A DNA stretch of 64,000 nt from Micromussa lordhowensis. Lineage: Eukaryota; Cnidaria; Anthozoa; Scleractinia; Lobophylliidae. Each line of letters opens with the position of its first letter. Positions within the stretch are counted from its first letter, which is position 1. Below are positions 37,782 through 48,559 of this stretch, one piece after another. Position numbers and translations under genes: made by a program. Below the pieces are notes generated by a model. That model was not told where the DNA came from. It worked only from the letters and a program-made list of their open reading frames with translations, and did no database searches. The stretch spans positions 2,745,301-2,809,300 of the forward strand of contig OZ026605.1 in the NCBI GenBank assembly GCA_964020085.1. Direction: 5' to 3'.

Positions 37782-39084
37782 AATAAGATTTACATTTACT
37801 TTCATCCAGGACAAAACTGGGTTATAATAAGGCACCAGACAGTACCCGTTTATCAAGGTCAGAATAAAATAAAAATATATTCTATTTGTACAAATAGGAT
37901 GCAACACTAAGGAGGATTAAAATGATTTCCACAGAATAAACTCAAAGGAAAGACAACAGAAGAGAAAAATACACCAGATCTTCACTGCAAAAAAAAACCT
38001 TTATCATTATACTTTCGAAGTGTCAGCTAAGCAATTGTAAGAACTTGGCAAAGACAATAGTTAGACATCCAGCTGATTTACAAGACCACAGACGTATTTT
38101 TCGGTAAATAAAAAGCTGAATAAACCCAGTATTATTAATTTTCATCTGCATTGTCATATTAAATGAAACGGTAAGATCTTTTCTTACCTCTAGTGCTCTA
38201 CTGATGAGGACACGATCATATTTTTTGACTGAATGTAAAGCATGAGTATCCGTGTTGCAGTTGATGCAAGTGAAAACATCCCAGTCTTCTACTCTGGTCT
38301 CTCTAACTAGGCTCGGCACTTCCTGAATTGAAACAGAAAAAAAGAAGGCTTCGTTTTGAAATGCAATGTTCAATATTGTACAATGTTCAAGACTATGATT
38401 TGAAATTTTATTACGGTAATCAATCGGCAAGCCAAAAATAAACAACATAAAACTTCTGTAGAAACCTTCGTGCTATTTTAAGCTGTATTAGAAAAATCTT
38501 ATTTTAAGGAAGCTAGATATTTTTATAACAAGCTATTTGAACAAGAACAAGGCAATCACACTGAAAAGGAGATCCACAGAGGTTTTTCGAAGCTTTATTT
38601 AGCAGCAGTGTTCACCAACGTACATGCACTGTAAGCAAATATTATGGTGTTGAATTTCCTCCATGTGATACAAGACACTTGTGCCATAAATCTGATGCAA
38701 TAATCCTTTCGAGTCACAAGTTAGACTTCCTTGCAAGAATTATCAAGGAAATCCTACTTTGTATTGCTAGTAAAGCTGAATAAAAGAGGAGAAATCATTG
38801 TATAATTAGACGTACCGAAGCTGTGAAAAGAGCGCGCCAAACCTTCCCGGTTTTGTCAACAATAATTTTTTTGACAAGGCTCCAAAATGTTTTTAGGTTT
38901 CAACTAACGTGGGAATATTTACCTTCGTTATTCCACCAATTGCCAGTTCAACTTCATAAAGTTGTTGATCAAAGAAAGCTGCCGTACAAGTCTCTGCCAC
39001 AAATGCTTTTCCATCCGCTTCGCGAGTCGCTTTCTCCTTTACGTGTACAGTGAGATTTAAACACTTACACTTGAACTTACTCAT
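32524..39084 (-). CDS. AKT1S1: AKT1S1/PRAS40 (Lobe) homologue, mTORC1 regulator
   Basis: Nine exons: 39084-38923, 38322-38188, 37154-37046, 35620-35509, 34528-34451, 34219-34125, 34017-33766, 33422-33289, 32652-32524. All have GT/AG sites and they sum to 1206 nt, 401 residues. Family assignment rests on the C-terminal half. An acidic FSLDDFMDDTEPFFESEEDD block corresponds to PRAS40's FVMDE TOS-like region and following acidic stretch. MQYSTSVPISMP matches YAKSLPVSVPVW. The final exon (ESMKALARSV...LFGELPRP) matches the conserved SMRALV...FGDLPRP end. In animals PRAS40 binds Raptor, inhibits mTORC1 and is an Akt and 14-3-3 target. The N-terminus differs from human: it has CKC at residues 6-8 and CxxC at 73-76 followed by H81 and H84. 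The middle (exons 4-6) is charged and probably helical. The protein stops about 10 residues after LPRP, shorter than human. Start: the only upstream ATG in an open first exon. Confidence 0.85.
32694..32985. repeat. Dispersed repeat family B, copy 2
   Basis: Contains CTCATTGGTCGATAGGTGTG and a long inverted repeat with arms beginning TTTTTCCGTGTTTACATAGC and reading CATCTAAACACTCGGAGGGT. The arms lie at about 32820-32880 and 32908-32970. It shares all these blocks with 17894-18116. Located just upstream (in transcript terms) of AKT1S1's last exon, within its final intron. Confidence 0.75.
33459..33740. repeat. AGAACCT-rich fold-back in AKT1S1 intron 7
   Basis: GTAAGAACCT, AATAAGAACCTGC, ACAGGTTCTTAC, GCAGGTTCTTAAAC and AAGGTTCTTACAAG occur in both orientations. 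TTTACAGTAAAAA at the left and GTGTTTACTGC at the right could form the outer ends. It ends about 25 bp from the donor of exon 7. Confidence 0.45.
36703..37020. mobile_element. MITE-like element with internal GGCGGGATGCGGGA repeats
   Basis: GAGGACCCAACATAG at the left pairs with CTATGTTGGACCCTC at the right. The interior is built from degenerate copies of a short unit: GGCGGGATGCGGGA, GGATACGGGATGACAGGAC, GGCATGCAGGACAAAAAA, GGCGGGATGCTGGGATCAAG, GGCGAGATGCGGGA. It lies in AKT1S1 intron 3, right beside exon 3. Confidence 0.65.
37508..37700 (+). mobile_element. tRNA-derived SINE (second family)
   Basis: The head, about 37508-37582, has a polymerase III A-box-like TGGTCAGGTGG and a B-box GGTTCAAGGCC at tRNA-like spacing. 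A body follows with GGTAGTCCCGAGTTCAAATC and a paired GCCAACTGG...CCAGTTGGG. It differs from the family at 43686. In AKT1S1 intron 2. Confidence 0.6.
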
Positions 39085-39578
39085 TGCAGTAAGTATTTAA
39101 GGCAAAATTAACCTTCTTCTCTGAAGTGATTGTTGTTATTTGGGGCTAAAAACACAGAAATTGCACTGCAACAAACCGTACCCTGTCAATACCAAAATTT
39201 TTAATGAAGACAAACCCGTGACAGCAGTCCCGTGACAAAGTCTCGTGACTTGTGGTATCAGGCCATTTTGTGAAATTCTCCAATCAGAAGACGTCTCTCA
39301 TGACATTAACCTATGACATTAGATTCCTATATCAGCTGACTGTCACAATGCAAAACTATTTGCCCAAGGGGAATTAAAATTTGCTCGTTTATCATTTCCC
39401 CTTCCTTCCAATAGAAGAGCCAAAAACGTTTATTTAACGCTTTTTTTCCCAGTGTAATCGACATATAAATATAGACGAATCTAGAGGGTTTACAGTTTTG
39501 AATTTTAAACAAAATGATTAAAATGCCCGGTTAAAATGTGTTTGACATAAATGTCACCTTGTACAGCCGCCTTCTCTC

Positions 39579-39717
39579 CATCCTCGGAGACCCAGGGGCA
39601 GTTAGTGGGGGCGGGAAAAAGTCTAAACGGGCGCTTGACTTTTTCTTCGCCCGATTTTTTTCTCGCCCGTTTAGACTTTTTCCCGCCCCACTAACTGCTC
39701 CTGGGTCTCCGAGGATG
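39579..39717. mobile_element. MITE with ~55-bp terminal inverted repeats
   Basis: Begins CATCCTCGGAGACCCAGGGG and ends with the near-exact complement. The arms continue through CAGTTAGTGGGG and GGGAAAAAGTCTAAACGGGC, leaving a loop of about 30 bp. Confidence 0.85.
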
Positions 39718-39899
39718 CTTTCTCCCCTAAAAAAAATCGGGAGCGTAGCGGAATGGCTGATCCTGTTCCGGGATTATTTCGCATAAATTAAAAAATAGTG
39801 TCGACAGGCCTACACGGTTCAACAGTTCGTGACATTTGCGCATTTGCCGTTCTCTTTTGATTTTCTGTCTCTTGGCCTTTCTTTTTTTTACACGGCTTT

Positions 39900-39959
39900 C
39901 TGTAATCATACAAGTGATAACAAACTCGGACGACCGCGCGGAAGTCCGATCTGTTTATC

Positions 39960-39974
<15 letters not shown>
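39900..39974. repeat. Hairpin repeat
   Basis: CTGTAATCATACAAGTGATA...ACTCGGAC and its complement GTCCGAT...TATCACGAGTATGATTACAG are separated by a short CG-rich loop (GACCGCGCGGAA). Probably a small MITE. Confidence 0.65.
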
Positions 39975-39990
<16 letters not shown>

Positions 39991-40376
39991 ACGAATTCTT
40001 ATTCCGCGAAAAGAAGAATAGCCAAGTTATAAAAGAAAGGGAAAATTTGCATTAAAATAATGACAAAGGGAAGTAAATTGTTTCATGTAACTGTCACTAC
40101 AACTTTGAATGTGATTGGTTTATTTAAACTGCAACTTTGAACTCCGAAATAACAAACTGTCCGATAACAACTCGGCAAGTGAATGTGTGGAAAATATGAG
40201 TTTTTTAAAAAAACAATCACAATCGAGGAAATTGTAATTTTTATGATTAGCCGTGTTATTTGTTATTAGGAGGAATTTTATGAGGAGTGGAGTCGTTTGA
40301 TTGTGCTGTAGAAAGATCTAGTAAATGTTTTGGAGGTCATACATAGCTCTGCATGATTTCCGCTATAAAATTACTC

Positions 40377-40406
<30 letters not shown>

Positions 40407-40409
<3 letters not shown>

Positions 40410-40466
40410 TGTAACACCAGTGCAAAAAGTGTAACACCGGTGCAAAAAGTGTAACACCAGTGCAAA
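40407..40466. repeat. 20-bp tandem repeat, three copies
   Basis: GTGTAACACCAGTGCAAAAA occurs three times in a row with single changes (CCAGTG or CCGGTG). Each copy contains the imperfect palindrome GTAACACCGGTG. It is part of the fold-back-rich stretch 40355-40860. Confidence 0.85.
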
Positions 40467-40675
40467 TTACACATCGCAATTCTGGATGGTGATTGGCAGA
40501 AGGACAATGAGAAATTTGTAGGCCAATGATATCATGTAAAGCAGTGAGAAAAATTTTGTACGGAAACTCTGAAAAAAGATTTCTCGAATGCGAAAAAAAT
40601 GGCTTCAAGAAGCATCTTCCGGCAACTTAGTTTTCTGCGCAAATTTTTTCATGTTTGTATTATTAATAAGTAATC

Positions 40676-40827
40676 ATACGGGTTTTCTCGTTCAATTTGA
40701 AATTAATTTGCACTTGTGAGTTTTTCAAAAAGTTGAAATTGCACTCGCCGACGCGGCTCGCGCAATTTCAGCTTTTTGAAAAACTTACTCGTGCAAATTA
40801 ATTCCAAATTGAACTCGAAACCGTATG
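40676..40827. mobile_element. Fold-back element with 60-bp arms
   Basis: Left arm 40676-40737 and right arm 40765-40827 pair through ATACGGTTT-type ends, TCAATTTGAAATTAATTTGC and TTTTTCAAAAAGTTGAAATT. The loop is CG-rich (about 25 bp, CACTCGCCGACGCGGCTCG). Non-coding. Confidence 0.75.
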
Positions 40828-42524
40828 ACTACCTATACAAACCAATCAGCGTACGTTCAAAACATTCCAGGAACACGACACGATTAACGACGGCGCTACA
40901 CGGACGTCTTCTCCCCAATTTTTTTGAGGGGAGGAGCCAGCTGTACACTGGGGAACGTTTTACAAGATAGCTATTGGGTAATATTGTCTGTTCCAGGTTC
41001 GTTTCGAGATACTCATATTATTCTGTTGTCTATATGGTTGTTACTTAAATTTAAATAGAAATCAATTTAAATAGAAAGACCCCCCTCCCCCCATTTCATT
41101 TTCATTTCATTTCACGATTCTGGTGCAGAAAGGAGAGAGAGCCTGGGATCTAGTTCTTGGCTGCCAGATATCAAGCAGGCCCTTTTTGAAACCAAGGAGT
41201 GAGATTTTGTTGCAAATTTACATTACACGTACAAGAAAATACATAAGGACCAAACCCAGGTTTATTTATTTTTCTGCTGATTGATTCACAGCCCTAAAGA
41301 CAGACCCACTGTTATACACATTTTTTCTTACAAAGAGTGCATAATTTTTGTTTTCAGGAAATGCAGGAACATTATTTTCATATAAAAATGTACAATTTAT
41401 AGCCAAGTAAAAGCATATAAGACAATAAAATAAATCCCACTGACAATAAATAATTAAATAACCCCATTGGTCTGTTCCATCTTATCAATATAAATTATTT
41501 GTATAACTGCTAGTTAAAATAATGATCCATATTGGCTGAAATTCAGCTCATTATTCTTTCACATCTCACAAAATAACCTGATATCTCTGTGCCTGATATG
41601 GTAAGATATTACAGTAACAATTGGATGCAAGTTGTGAGCTAATTAATTACTTAAAACCAAAGGCAAATTTAACATACCCTGTATGCAACAAGCAGGACCG
41701 TAGCTAGACTTTCTAAAAGTCCTTTCCAATAATTCCTCCCTACCCTGTTGGTTTAATAAGCGATTGGCTTAAGCAGAGGTCGACTTGTGGCAAGTCTAGG
41801 TTGTTGCCAGAAAAAATTATGACTGTGGCAATGCCCATGAACTTATAACTGAGACAATGTCCATGGTTAAATTCTCTTTGTAGACATTAGTAGCAGCTTT
41901 TTTACTTTCTGCCTTCATGAAAGATGTACTGGCTATGGTTCTGATAGGAAGAGCATAACAAGCATGTATAATTAAACTAATTATTAATTATGATAGTAAT
42001 AATCATCATAATAATTAACTTAATTGTTATGATATGCTAGACATTCTGCTGTTGCTGCATAAAGGACGGCCCAGGAATGTGTTAAATTTGCCTTTGTTTT
42101 ATTCTCAGGTAGTATTCACACTCTTTGTGTTCTGTAAGTAACCAAATCATAAATACCCAGTAATATTCATGATTATGAAATGCACCTTGAATGAATTTTG
42201 TTCCTCTATTTGTGACTGTAATTTCACTGGATTAATCATTACTACTACTTCTATTACACTCAATTAAATGTTTGTTCATAACAAATACAATTTTTTTCTT
42301 AAAGTAGCAAAAATTCCCGACTGGAAGCTTATCAGGGAGGAAGCTTATACTGAACTGAAGTGAGGGACGAGGCTTCTATTGAAGGAAGAACAGCGGTAAT
42401 AAATTTGATGACAAAGTGTGGATTACACTTTGTGTAAGCCACACAAAACCAGCAAAATTTAGAGCTGTATCATGCTCACTTTTCTTATTTCACAGTAAGG
42501 CATTTTAAAAGGGGGAGGTTTCAA

Positions 42525-42585
42525 GTAATAATAATAAGAAGAATAAATAAGAATAATAATAATAAGAATAGTAATAACAATATTT
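42525..42585. repeat. AAT/AAG-type microsatellite
   Basis: Imperfect AATAATAATAAGAAGAATAA-type run, directly visible. Confidence 0.8.
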
Positions 42586-42673
42586 ACAGAGGATATCACC
42601 AAGCTAACACTAAGTTAATTGGGGTGGTCCTCTATCTACATCACTATAAGTTACTATGCGGAAGAGTATTAAT

Positions 42674-45600
42674 TTAAGAAGGTTTGCATTTAGAGGAAGA
42701 AGTTGATAGACCATCCTTTACTAAAGCCTCTAACTGAAATAAATGATCATCTGTTATCTCTGGATTGATGCTTCGCACTGCTTGGGCAAGATTCATGAGG
42801 TACTCAGCGTTTGTGCCACTGGGACCTTTGGACTGTAGAATTTGTTCAGCAATCTCAGCTAAGGGGGCAGGTCCAAGATAAAATTCATTGCAAGGTGTTG
42901 CAATGTATAACTTTGCTTCGAAAGGACATCTGTGCAAATCCTTTGGATGAAATGACACCCATGTTGCTTTGTAACCATTTTTCTCTCGAAAGTCAAGGTA
43001 GTCAATCACTTTGGGTATATCTTTTGCTGCAATTTCATACGCAATTCCCCATACTTTTTCCTGCAATATACAAGAACACATACATTACCTTAGGTAAGAG
43101 AACATTTTGCAGGCATGGTGTGATCGTGATCTTGATATTAAACTGAAATTGTTAAGTTAGTAAAGAGATTGGAAAACAATTAAAGAGGTGCTGTTCCAGG
43201 ATCATAGTAGATTCTAAGGAGAACAGGTGTACATGTCTCGAAGCTGACCAGGAATTTCTGGAGAGATAAGGTGGGGGTTCAGGCTTAAACCAAAAAACCT
43301 CATGTGGGCAGCATATCAGAATATCGTCTGGAACAACACATTTAATTCAATTCAATTTTTAATTCTATAATTTTGTAGTTTACAATTTAAAGGATTACAC
43401 AACCCGCATATAGGAAAGCTAAGTGAGGCGGGTTACAAACAACATTAAGCTCAATCAAGTAACTGACTTCATTTATCAATTTAGCCATCAATGGCAATTA
43501 AAGTGATTCATTTGGTTATAAAATCCATATGATTGGTATACAAAAAAGTACAATATTTAGAGAGGAAGCCACATCAGCCTTAGCTGGTGTACATGCAGGT
43601 CCTACATTCCGAATTGGAATTTGGAGATGTTTGGTTTTTGTGGAGGAAGTAAAACTAGAGAACCCGGAAAAAAACCCTCGGAGTAAGGCGCGGTGGCCTC
43701 ATGGTTAGTGCGCTCGACTCCGGAGCGAGCTGTCCGGGTTCGAGCCCTGGCCGGGGACAGTGTGTTGTGTTCTTGGGCAAGACACTTTACTCTCACAGTG
43801 CCTCTCTCCACCCAGGTGTATAAATGGGTACCTGCTATTTGTTGGGGAAACCTAACAAAATTGCGGGGGAGTGACCTGCGATGGACTAGCATCCCATCCA
43901 GGGGAAGTAGAAATACTTCTAGCCGCTTCATGCTACAGAAACCGGGATAAGCTCCGGCACCTATGAGCCAGCCTTGGTTCCAAAAGGCCTCACAACAACA
44001 AACTCAACCCACATATGGCATCAGGCTGGAATCAAACCCAGGCGGGGCTCTCACCACTGCACCATCCCTACTCCCCAAGGTAGGTATGTAGCACATTCAA
44101 ATAGAAATTTTTATCCCAAGAGACAGATCAGATCAGCATACAATATCTCCTTACAAAATAAATGTAGGGCCAACATTTCAGGTGATAGCAATTAATAAAT
44201 GGCCAGATAATCAATAAATGTGAATCAGAGGATTTAGAATTGACAGAGAAACATACTCAAAATATAAAATAGTAAAAGGTAAAAACTGTTAAAATGTTTG
44301 ACTAAATGTTTTCGATCTTGCGATCATCTTGCGAAGATGATCGCAAGATCGAAAACGTTTAGTCAAACATTTTAACAGTTTTTACCTTTTACTATTTTAT
44401 AATTTTACCGGCGAAATGCACATATACTCACCTCTGAATTTTCAAGAAGAGTAACTACCCTCCCAGGCTGAAAATAAATAATAGAAATAAATGAGCTTTT
44501 CAACTACCGGTAATCAGTATTAATTAACCGAAGTGGAGGTGGCTAGCGATGGATATTTACCAAGCCGCGAAGCAGCGAGGTAAATATCCACCGCTAGCCA
44601 CTGACACTGAGGTGAATAGTTGTTTTAGTTTATACTAAAACAGTGAGATAATAAACACCAAAAACAAATTAATTTGGATGATTTCTTCACTTTTCACAGA
44701 TGCAAACCACACGCCATTTTCTCTCGAGTTGCTCGGAGGTAAATAGCACAGGATATCCGGAGTTTGAAAAGCCAATCAGCGCACGCCATCAACGCTATCC
44801 ACTGTTTTAGTATATACTAATTTGAGATATTACTTCAATTAGCAAGCATGAAGCTTTGTGACTATGCCTTTTTAGGGGGGAGGGGGAGGTGATGAGTGCC
44901 TCTCTGAGGGGCTGAGAGGGACCATTTTTTAGGCTAGATCATTTTAGTGGCACCAATATCATAAGCCTAATACATGCATATTTTACATAATATCAGGCAA
45001 AATAAACTTTCTATCTTTATTTTATAACGTTGGATACATCACAGCATTGATTAACATTACTTTCAAAGTCCTTTGTCAAAATTATGCTTCAACATTAAGC
45101 GACTGGTCATACCTGTCAATAAAATCTCAAACACTGTGTTATCTTGCATAAACCCCCAAGTTAATAGTTAAAAAGTGAGAAACAATTATCATATTTTATT
45201 ATTCAACAAATTGTAACACTATCCAAATATGGTCATGATGCTCTCGATATCTGTCATCCGTAGGTAACAGATATCCGGCGGTATACGTAGCTTCGTACGT
45301 GGGAAGAAAAAGTTAAGTGAGAAAATGTCGACAGAGAGATTTAAAAATGTGAGGCTGTTTTGTTATCAATTTGTTGAATAATAAAACAATTAATCCTGCT
45401 CAATCTCGCAAGATATTGTCTAATTTTAGCCGACTCGGCCTTCGGCCTCGTTGGCTAAGTATCAGACGAAATTCTGCGCGATTTCACAGGATAATTGTTA
45501 AATATTCATCGTCAATATTATTTACTTAATTGCCCCAGGGAGTGGGGGAAGGAGTACTCTACAAAGCACTACAGAGGGAGGCTCTGCCCCCACTTCCCAC

Positions 45601-48559
45601 CCCTTAAAATTTTGTATACCATTTTGACAAAAAAGGTTACCCCTTTCACATACTTTTATAACTAGCCTGTATTATGAACAAATCCACAAAAAAAGTCTTC
45701 TTATCAATTATTCTTGTCAAAGCGCAACAAAAAGGCTGTCGGATAGCTCTGGACTAGTGAAACAATCAGTCGCGCTACAGGTTGCCTCGACAGGCAAGCA
45801 TGAAGTGGAAATGAGTGAAATAATGTCAGTTTTTTTTTCTGTTTTTTTTTTTTTTGTAATGGCAAACTTCAGAACAATTAGGGTCATCACATATTTTCAA
45901 TGTTATTTGTCTTGAAGTATAATAAATGTGGATAGCAAGGAGCACTGGGGTGGTAGCTAAGATTTCATTTGGTTTTTATATTTATAGTACGACTGAACAG
46001 TGTGCTACACTTACATGAAGTGTGTGACAAATTAAAAACACTAAGGTATAAAAATGATTTACTATCATTTACAAACTACAAAGACAAAGTGTATGACTTG
46101 ATTATGTATTCCTCATCTGAAAGAAAACTTTGAGCGATAATTGTCAAACAGGTGTTTGAAAAACATGTTGCGTGACAGCTTTACTTTCCCGCCAAAACAA
46201 CATGCGTAAATTAAGTTATTCACTATGTTGTTTTTGTCTATGCATGAATTAAAACTTTCACTAGATTGTTAAAAAGAGCTTAAATTTTCAGTACTTTCTT
46301 AGATTCTTGCATGAAATTATCTTGTTCTTCATTTGACGCAAGTACATGTGCAAATGCCGTTAGAAAAGTACTATTCACTTGTGTAGTATTTACAGGCTAA
46401 CACACTCAGCAAGTGCATTATCGGGATTTTCCTGCACGAGTTCACTAACAATAAACGAGAAATTTCAATACCGCACGAGGCTTTGTGAGTCTCTGGGTCC
46501 TTGGGTCTCAGGGTCTCTCGAACTTCGGGTCTGATCTGGGTCTCTGAGGCACAGTTGTTTGCACGCCAATCAGCGCTAACCCAGGGTTAATTTTTAATCT
46601 GGGTTTCTTTTTCTTCTGTCCAAGAGAATTTTCTTGAATAATTCTCTTCATTCTTTTTAGAGCATTCAATCATCAAAGTGCAGACAAAAAGAATGAAACG
46701 GAATTTGATTTTTAAGCTTTTAATATCTGAATTCACATTTTACACTAACCCTGGGTTACCTTACTGCACCTTTCAATAACATGCGAACTCTAAAATTCAA
46801 AGCTCGACCGACAAATGTGTTTTTCGCTACCGTCAATCAATTGCTCGGCGGCTCCTCCCAGATTCAGACTACCGCCGAGCATGGGGTCATCAAACCATGT
46901 TATTGAAAGGTGCAGTAACCCACCTTTGAATAACCCGGCCTGGGTCTCCGGGTCCCTGGGACTGTATATATTAATAACAAAAGAACATCAAATGCTAGAA
47001 AGGCTAAAAACACGACAAACACCTTGAAGATGAAAACAAAACGCGAATCTTTTGAAATAGAGGAAACTCTAAAACTCTAAAACAATTCCATCATATACTT
47101 GATACAATTCGAACGATTTCTTTAAATATAAAATACGCATTTAGGCTGCAAAAACATTATCTCTACTTTCCACTGTTCATTTATTTAATTTAGGAAGAGG
47201 TAGGAAAAAATCACCCAAGAGACCGTACCCCAGACACCCGGGGGCGCTTTCCATTCGGCCAAAAATTCCGAGATTTCCGGTCCGAAACTGAATGGAACGG
47301 TAAAAATTCCGGGAAAAGTTTTCGAAAATTTAGGAATACGTTTTGAGTGCACCCTCTTTTCCGGAAAATCGGAATAACCGGAAAATTCCGTTCCATTCGA
47401 CCTTTCCTGCTCGGGCCTAGTTTCTCCGAGCCTGGAAATCGAATTCAACATGGCTGATGCATAAGCTGCTAAACATAATATTAGTGCTCTACCTGACAAA
47501 CGACTGAAATATCTTAGTTCAACATCATTGCAGTGCATATGCCTCGACACGCTTTAGTGAGTACTGCGAAAATACCTGTGGGCTACGTGAAATGTGAGCA
47601 TAACTGCCGTGAACAGCTCGCTCGTCATTTCGAAATCGACTTTTGAACTCGTCAGGAAAATAAAAAGGTATCGTACCCTAACTCTAGTCGCTGACTCCTT
47701 TTAAATTCTTACGATAAAAGTTTATAATGTCACCCTCACATAATACATGGTTTATTTTAACTTCAGCGTCGTCGATCGAGCAACCAGAAAGGTAAAAGAG
47801 TCCTCCGTTTGATTTCGTATTTTCGCGCGAAACTTGGAACTTGATGACCATTGACCTAGAACGGGTTAGTTCAAGGAACCGGAAAATACTGTTCCATTCG
47901 TCGCATGGAATACCCGGAATTTCAAACCGGAAAATTTTGTCGAATTGAGCTTTTAGTTGAGAAACTATCCATGACGTCACTGGTGCGTTTTACACTGCAG
48001 CTTCGTTGCATCTTTTTTTTGAAAGTTGATGAAGAAAACCACTCCGTGTCTCCGTGTATTAAAGATGGCGACAGAGTCGCCCAAGTGAACATCCTCGCTG
48101 ATTGGCCAGAAAAATATTTTTCTGGCCTACCAGCGAGACGGAATTCGAGCACTTCTTGAATGTAAACAATTCGAGAATGTACACTAGCTTAGTTTATGTT
48201 TATGTTTTAAGTTGTGGAGCTCGCTTCTTAACCGCTGTATTTTCTTTACGATGATGGAACGCTCGCTGTATCCTGCATCAATAAACAAAATTTTCGCGCT
48301 CCTGATACTGTGTTTGTGGTTTTAAATACTACAGTAACTATTTCGTGATCGTTTCAGTGTGATTTAATAGTGGAAAATTACTGCACCGGTATCGATTTAC
48401 ATGTACCTTCTCTGGGACACCTCTGTGATCGCTGCTACCTTGATAAAATCTACGTTCGTATCCGTCAATGAAGCCTGGAACTTTACTAACGAAGGGAAAG
48501 TTGGCCTTCCATATCAACGATCCATAACCAAATATCCACAAGCTACTTTCACCTGACAT
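42674..48559 (-). CDS. CHAC2: CHAC2, glutathione-specific gamma-glutamylcyclotransferase
   Basis: Three exons, all phase 0: 48559-48407, 44467-44432 (12 codons) and 43060-42674; 191 residues, close to the ~180 usual for CHAC2. The enzyme cleaves glutathione into 5-oxoproline and Cys-Gly in the cytosol. The N-terminal [10 protein letters not shown] is the family's substrate-binding loop. [16 protein letters not shown] and PGRVVTLLE follow, and [10 protein letters not shown] holds the catalytic Glu. [24 protein letters not shown] and DDHLFQLE complete the ChaC fold. Length and the [16 protein letters not shown] blocks favour CHAC2 over CHAC1. The promoter side carries a TGACGTCA site and an X-box-like palindrome within 75 bp of the ATG. 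Intron 1 (3.9 kb) is packed with inverted-repeat elements, intron 2 with a SINE and a long palindrome. Confidence 0.95.
43686..43972 (+). mobile_element. tRNA-derived SINE, most complete copy
   Basis: The head at about 43688-43761 is tRNA-like. It has an A-box-like TGGCCTCATGGTTAGTG, an anticodon stem GCTCG...CGAGC around CTCCGGA (anticodon CCG, Arg-like), and the B-box GGTTCGAGCCC. A conserved body follows: TTCTTGGGCAAGACACTTTA, CTCTCTCCACCCAGGTGTAT, GGACTAGCATCCCATCCAGG. Decayed relatives lie at 20185, 30405 and, on the minus strand, 60905. Inserted in CHAC2 intron 2, antisense. Confidence 0.8.
44264..44400. repeat. Near-perfect 67-bp-arm palindrome
   Basis: Arms 44264-44330 and 44334-44400 are reverse complements around the 3-nt loop GCG, with a single mismatch seen (AAATGTTTT against AAAACGTTT). 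It begins ATAAAATAGTAAAAGGTAAA. Located 32 bp past the donor site of CHAC2's 36-nt exon 2, in the intron. Confidence 0.9.
44628..44824. mobile_element. Inverted-repeat element with TTAGTATATACTAAAACAGTG ends
   Basis: TTTAGTTTATACTAAAACAG at the left is mirrored by CTGTTTTAGTATATACTAA at the right. Each end is itself palindromic (TTAGTATATACTAA). A second palindromic block, GGTGGCTAGCG...CGCTAGCCACTG with ATATTTAC/GTAAATAT, precedes it at about 44536-44612. Confidence 0.6.
45193..45388. mobile_element. Fold-back element with ~21-bp ends
   Basis: TTTTATTATTCAACAAATTG at the left and CAATTTGTTGAATAATAAAA at the right are exact complements. The interior holds GATATCTGTCATCCGTAGGT and ACAGATATCCG-type blocks. 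Non-coding, in CHAC2 intron 1. Confidence 0.75.
46761..46918. mobile_element. MITE with TTACTGCACCTTTCAATAAC ends
   Basis: TTACTGCACCTTTCAATAAC at the left end is exactly complemented at the right end. An internal hairpin pairs TGCTCGGCGG with CCGCCGAGCA. It sits inside or beside an older element with TAACCCAGGGTTA-like ends (about 46572-46755). Confidence 0.75.
47250..47960. repeat. TTCCGGAAA-rich repeat element
   Basis: TTCCATTCGGCCAAAAATTC, GATTTCCGGTCCGAAACTGA and ATGGAACGG at the left are mirrored loosely at the right by GTTCCATTCGTCGCATGGAA, AATTTCAAACCGGAAAATTT. CCGGAAAATTCCGTTCCATTCG also occurs internally. Probably an inverted-repeat transposon; no transposase ORF is evident. In CHAC2 intron 1. 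Confidence 0.5.

Larger units (their letters stand above)
39085..42673. other. Intergenic between AKT1S1 5' end and CHAC2 3' end
   Basis: No gene recognised. The AKT1S1 promoter should be just right of 39084, without an obvious TATA box. Fold-back elements lie at 39579-39717, 39900-39974 and 40676-40827, with a short tandem repeat at 40407-40466 and an AAT-rich microsatellite at 42525-42585. The stretch 41000-42500 shows nothing beyond AT-rich single-copy-looking sequence. Confidence 0.6.

Noticed and set aside
43688..43761. A functional tRNA-Arg gene
   Set aside because: A-box, anticodon arm and B-box are present but the acceptor arms do not pair well and a SINE body follows; related bodies occur three more times in the window.
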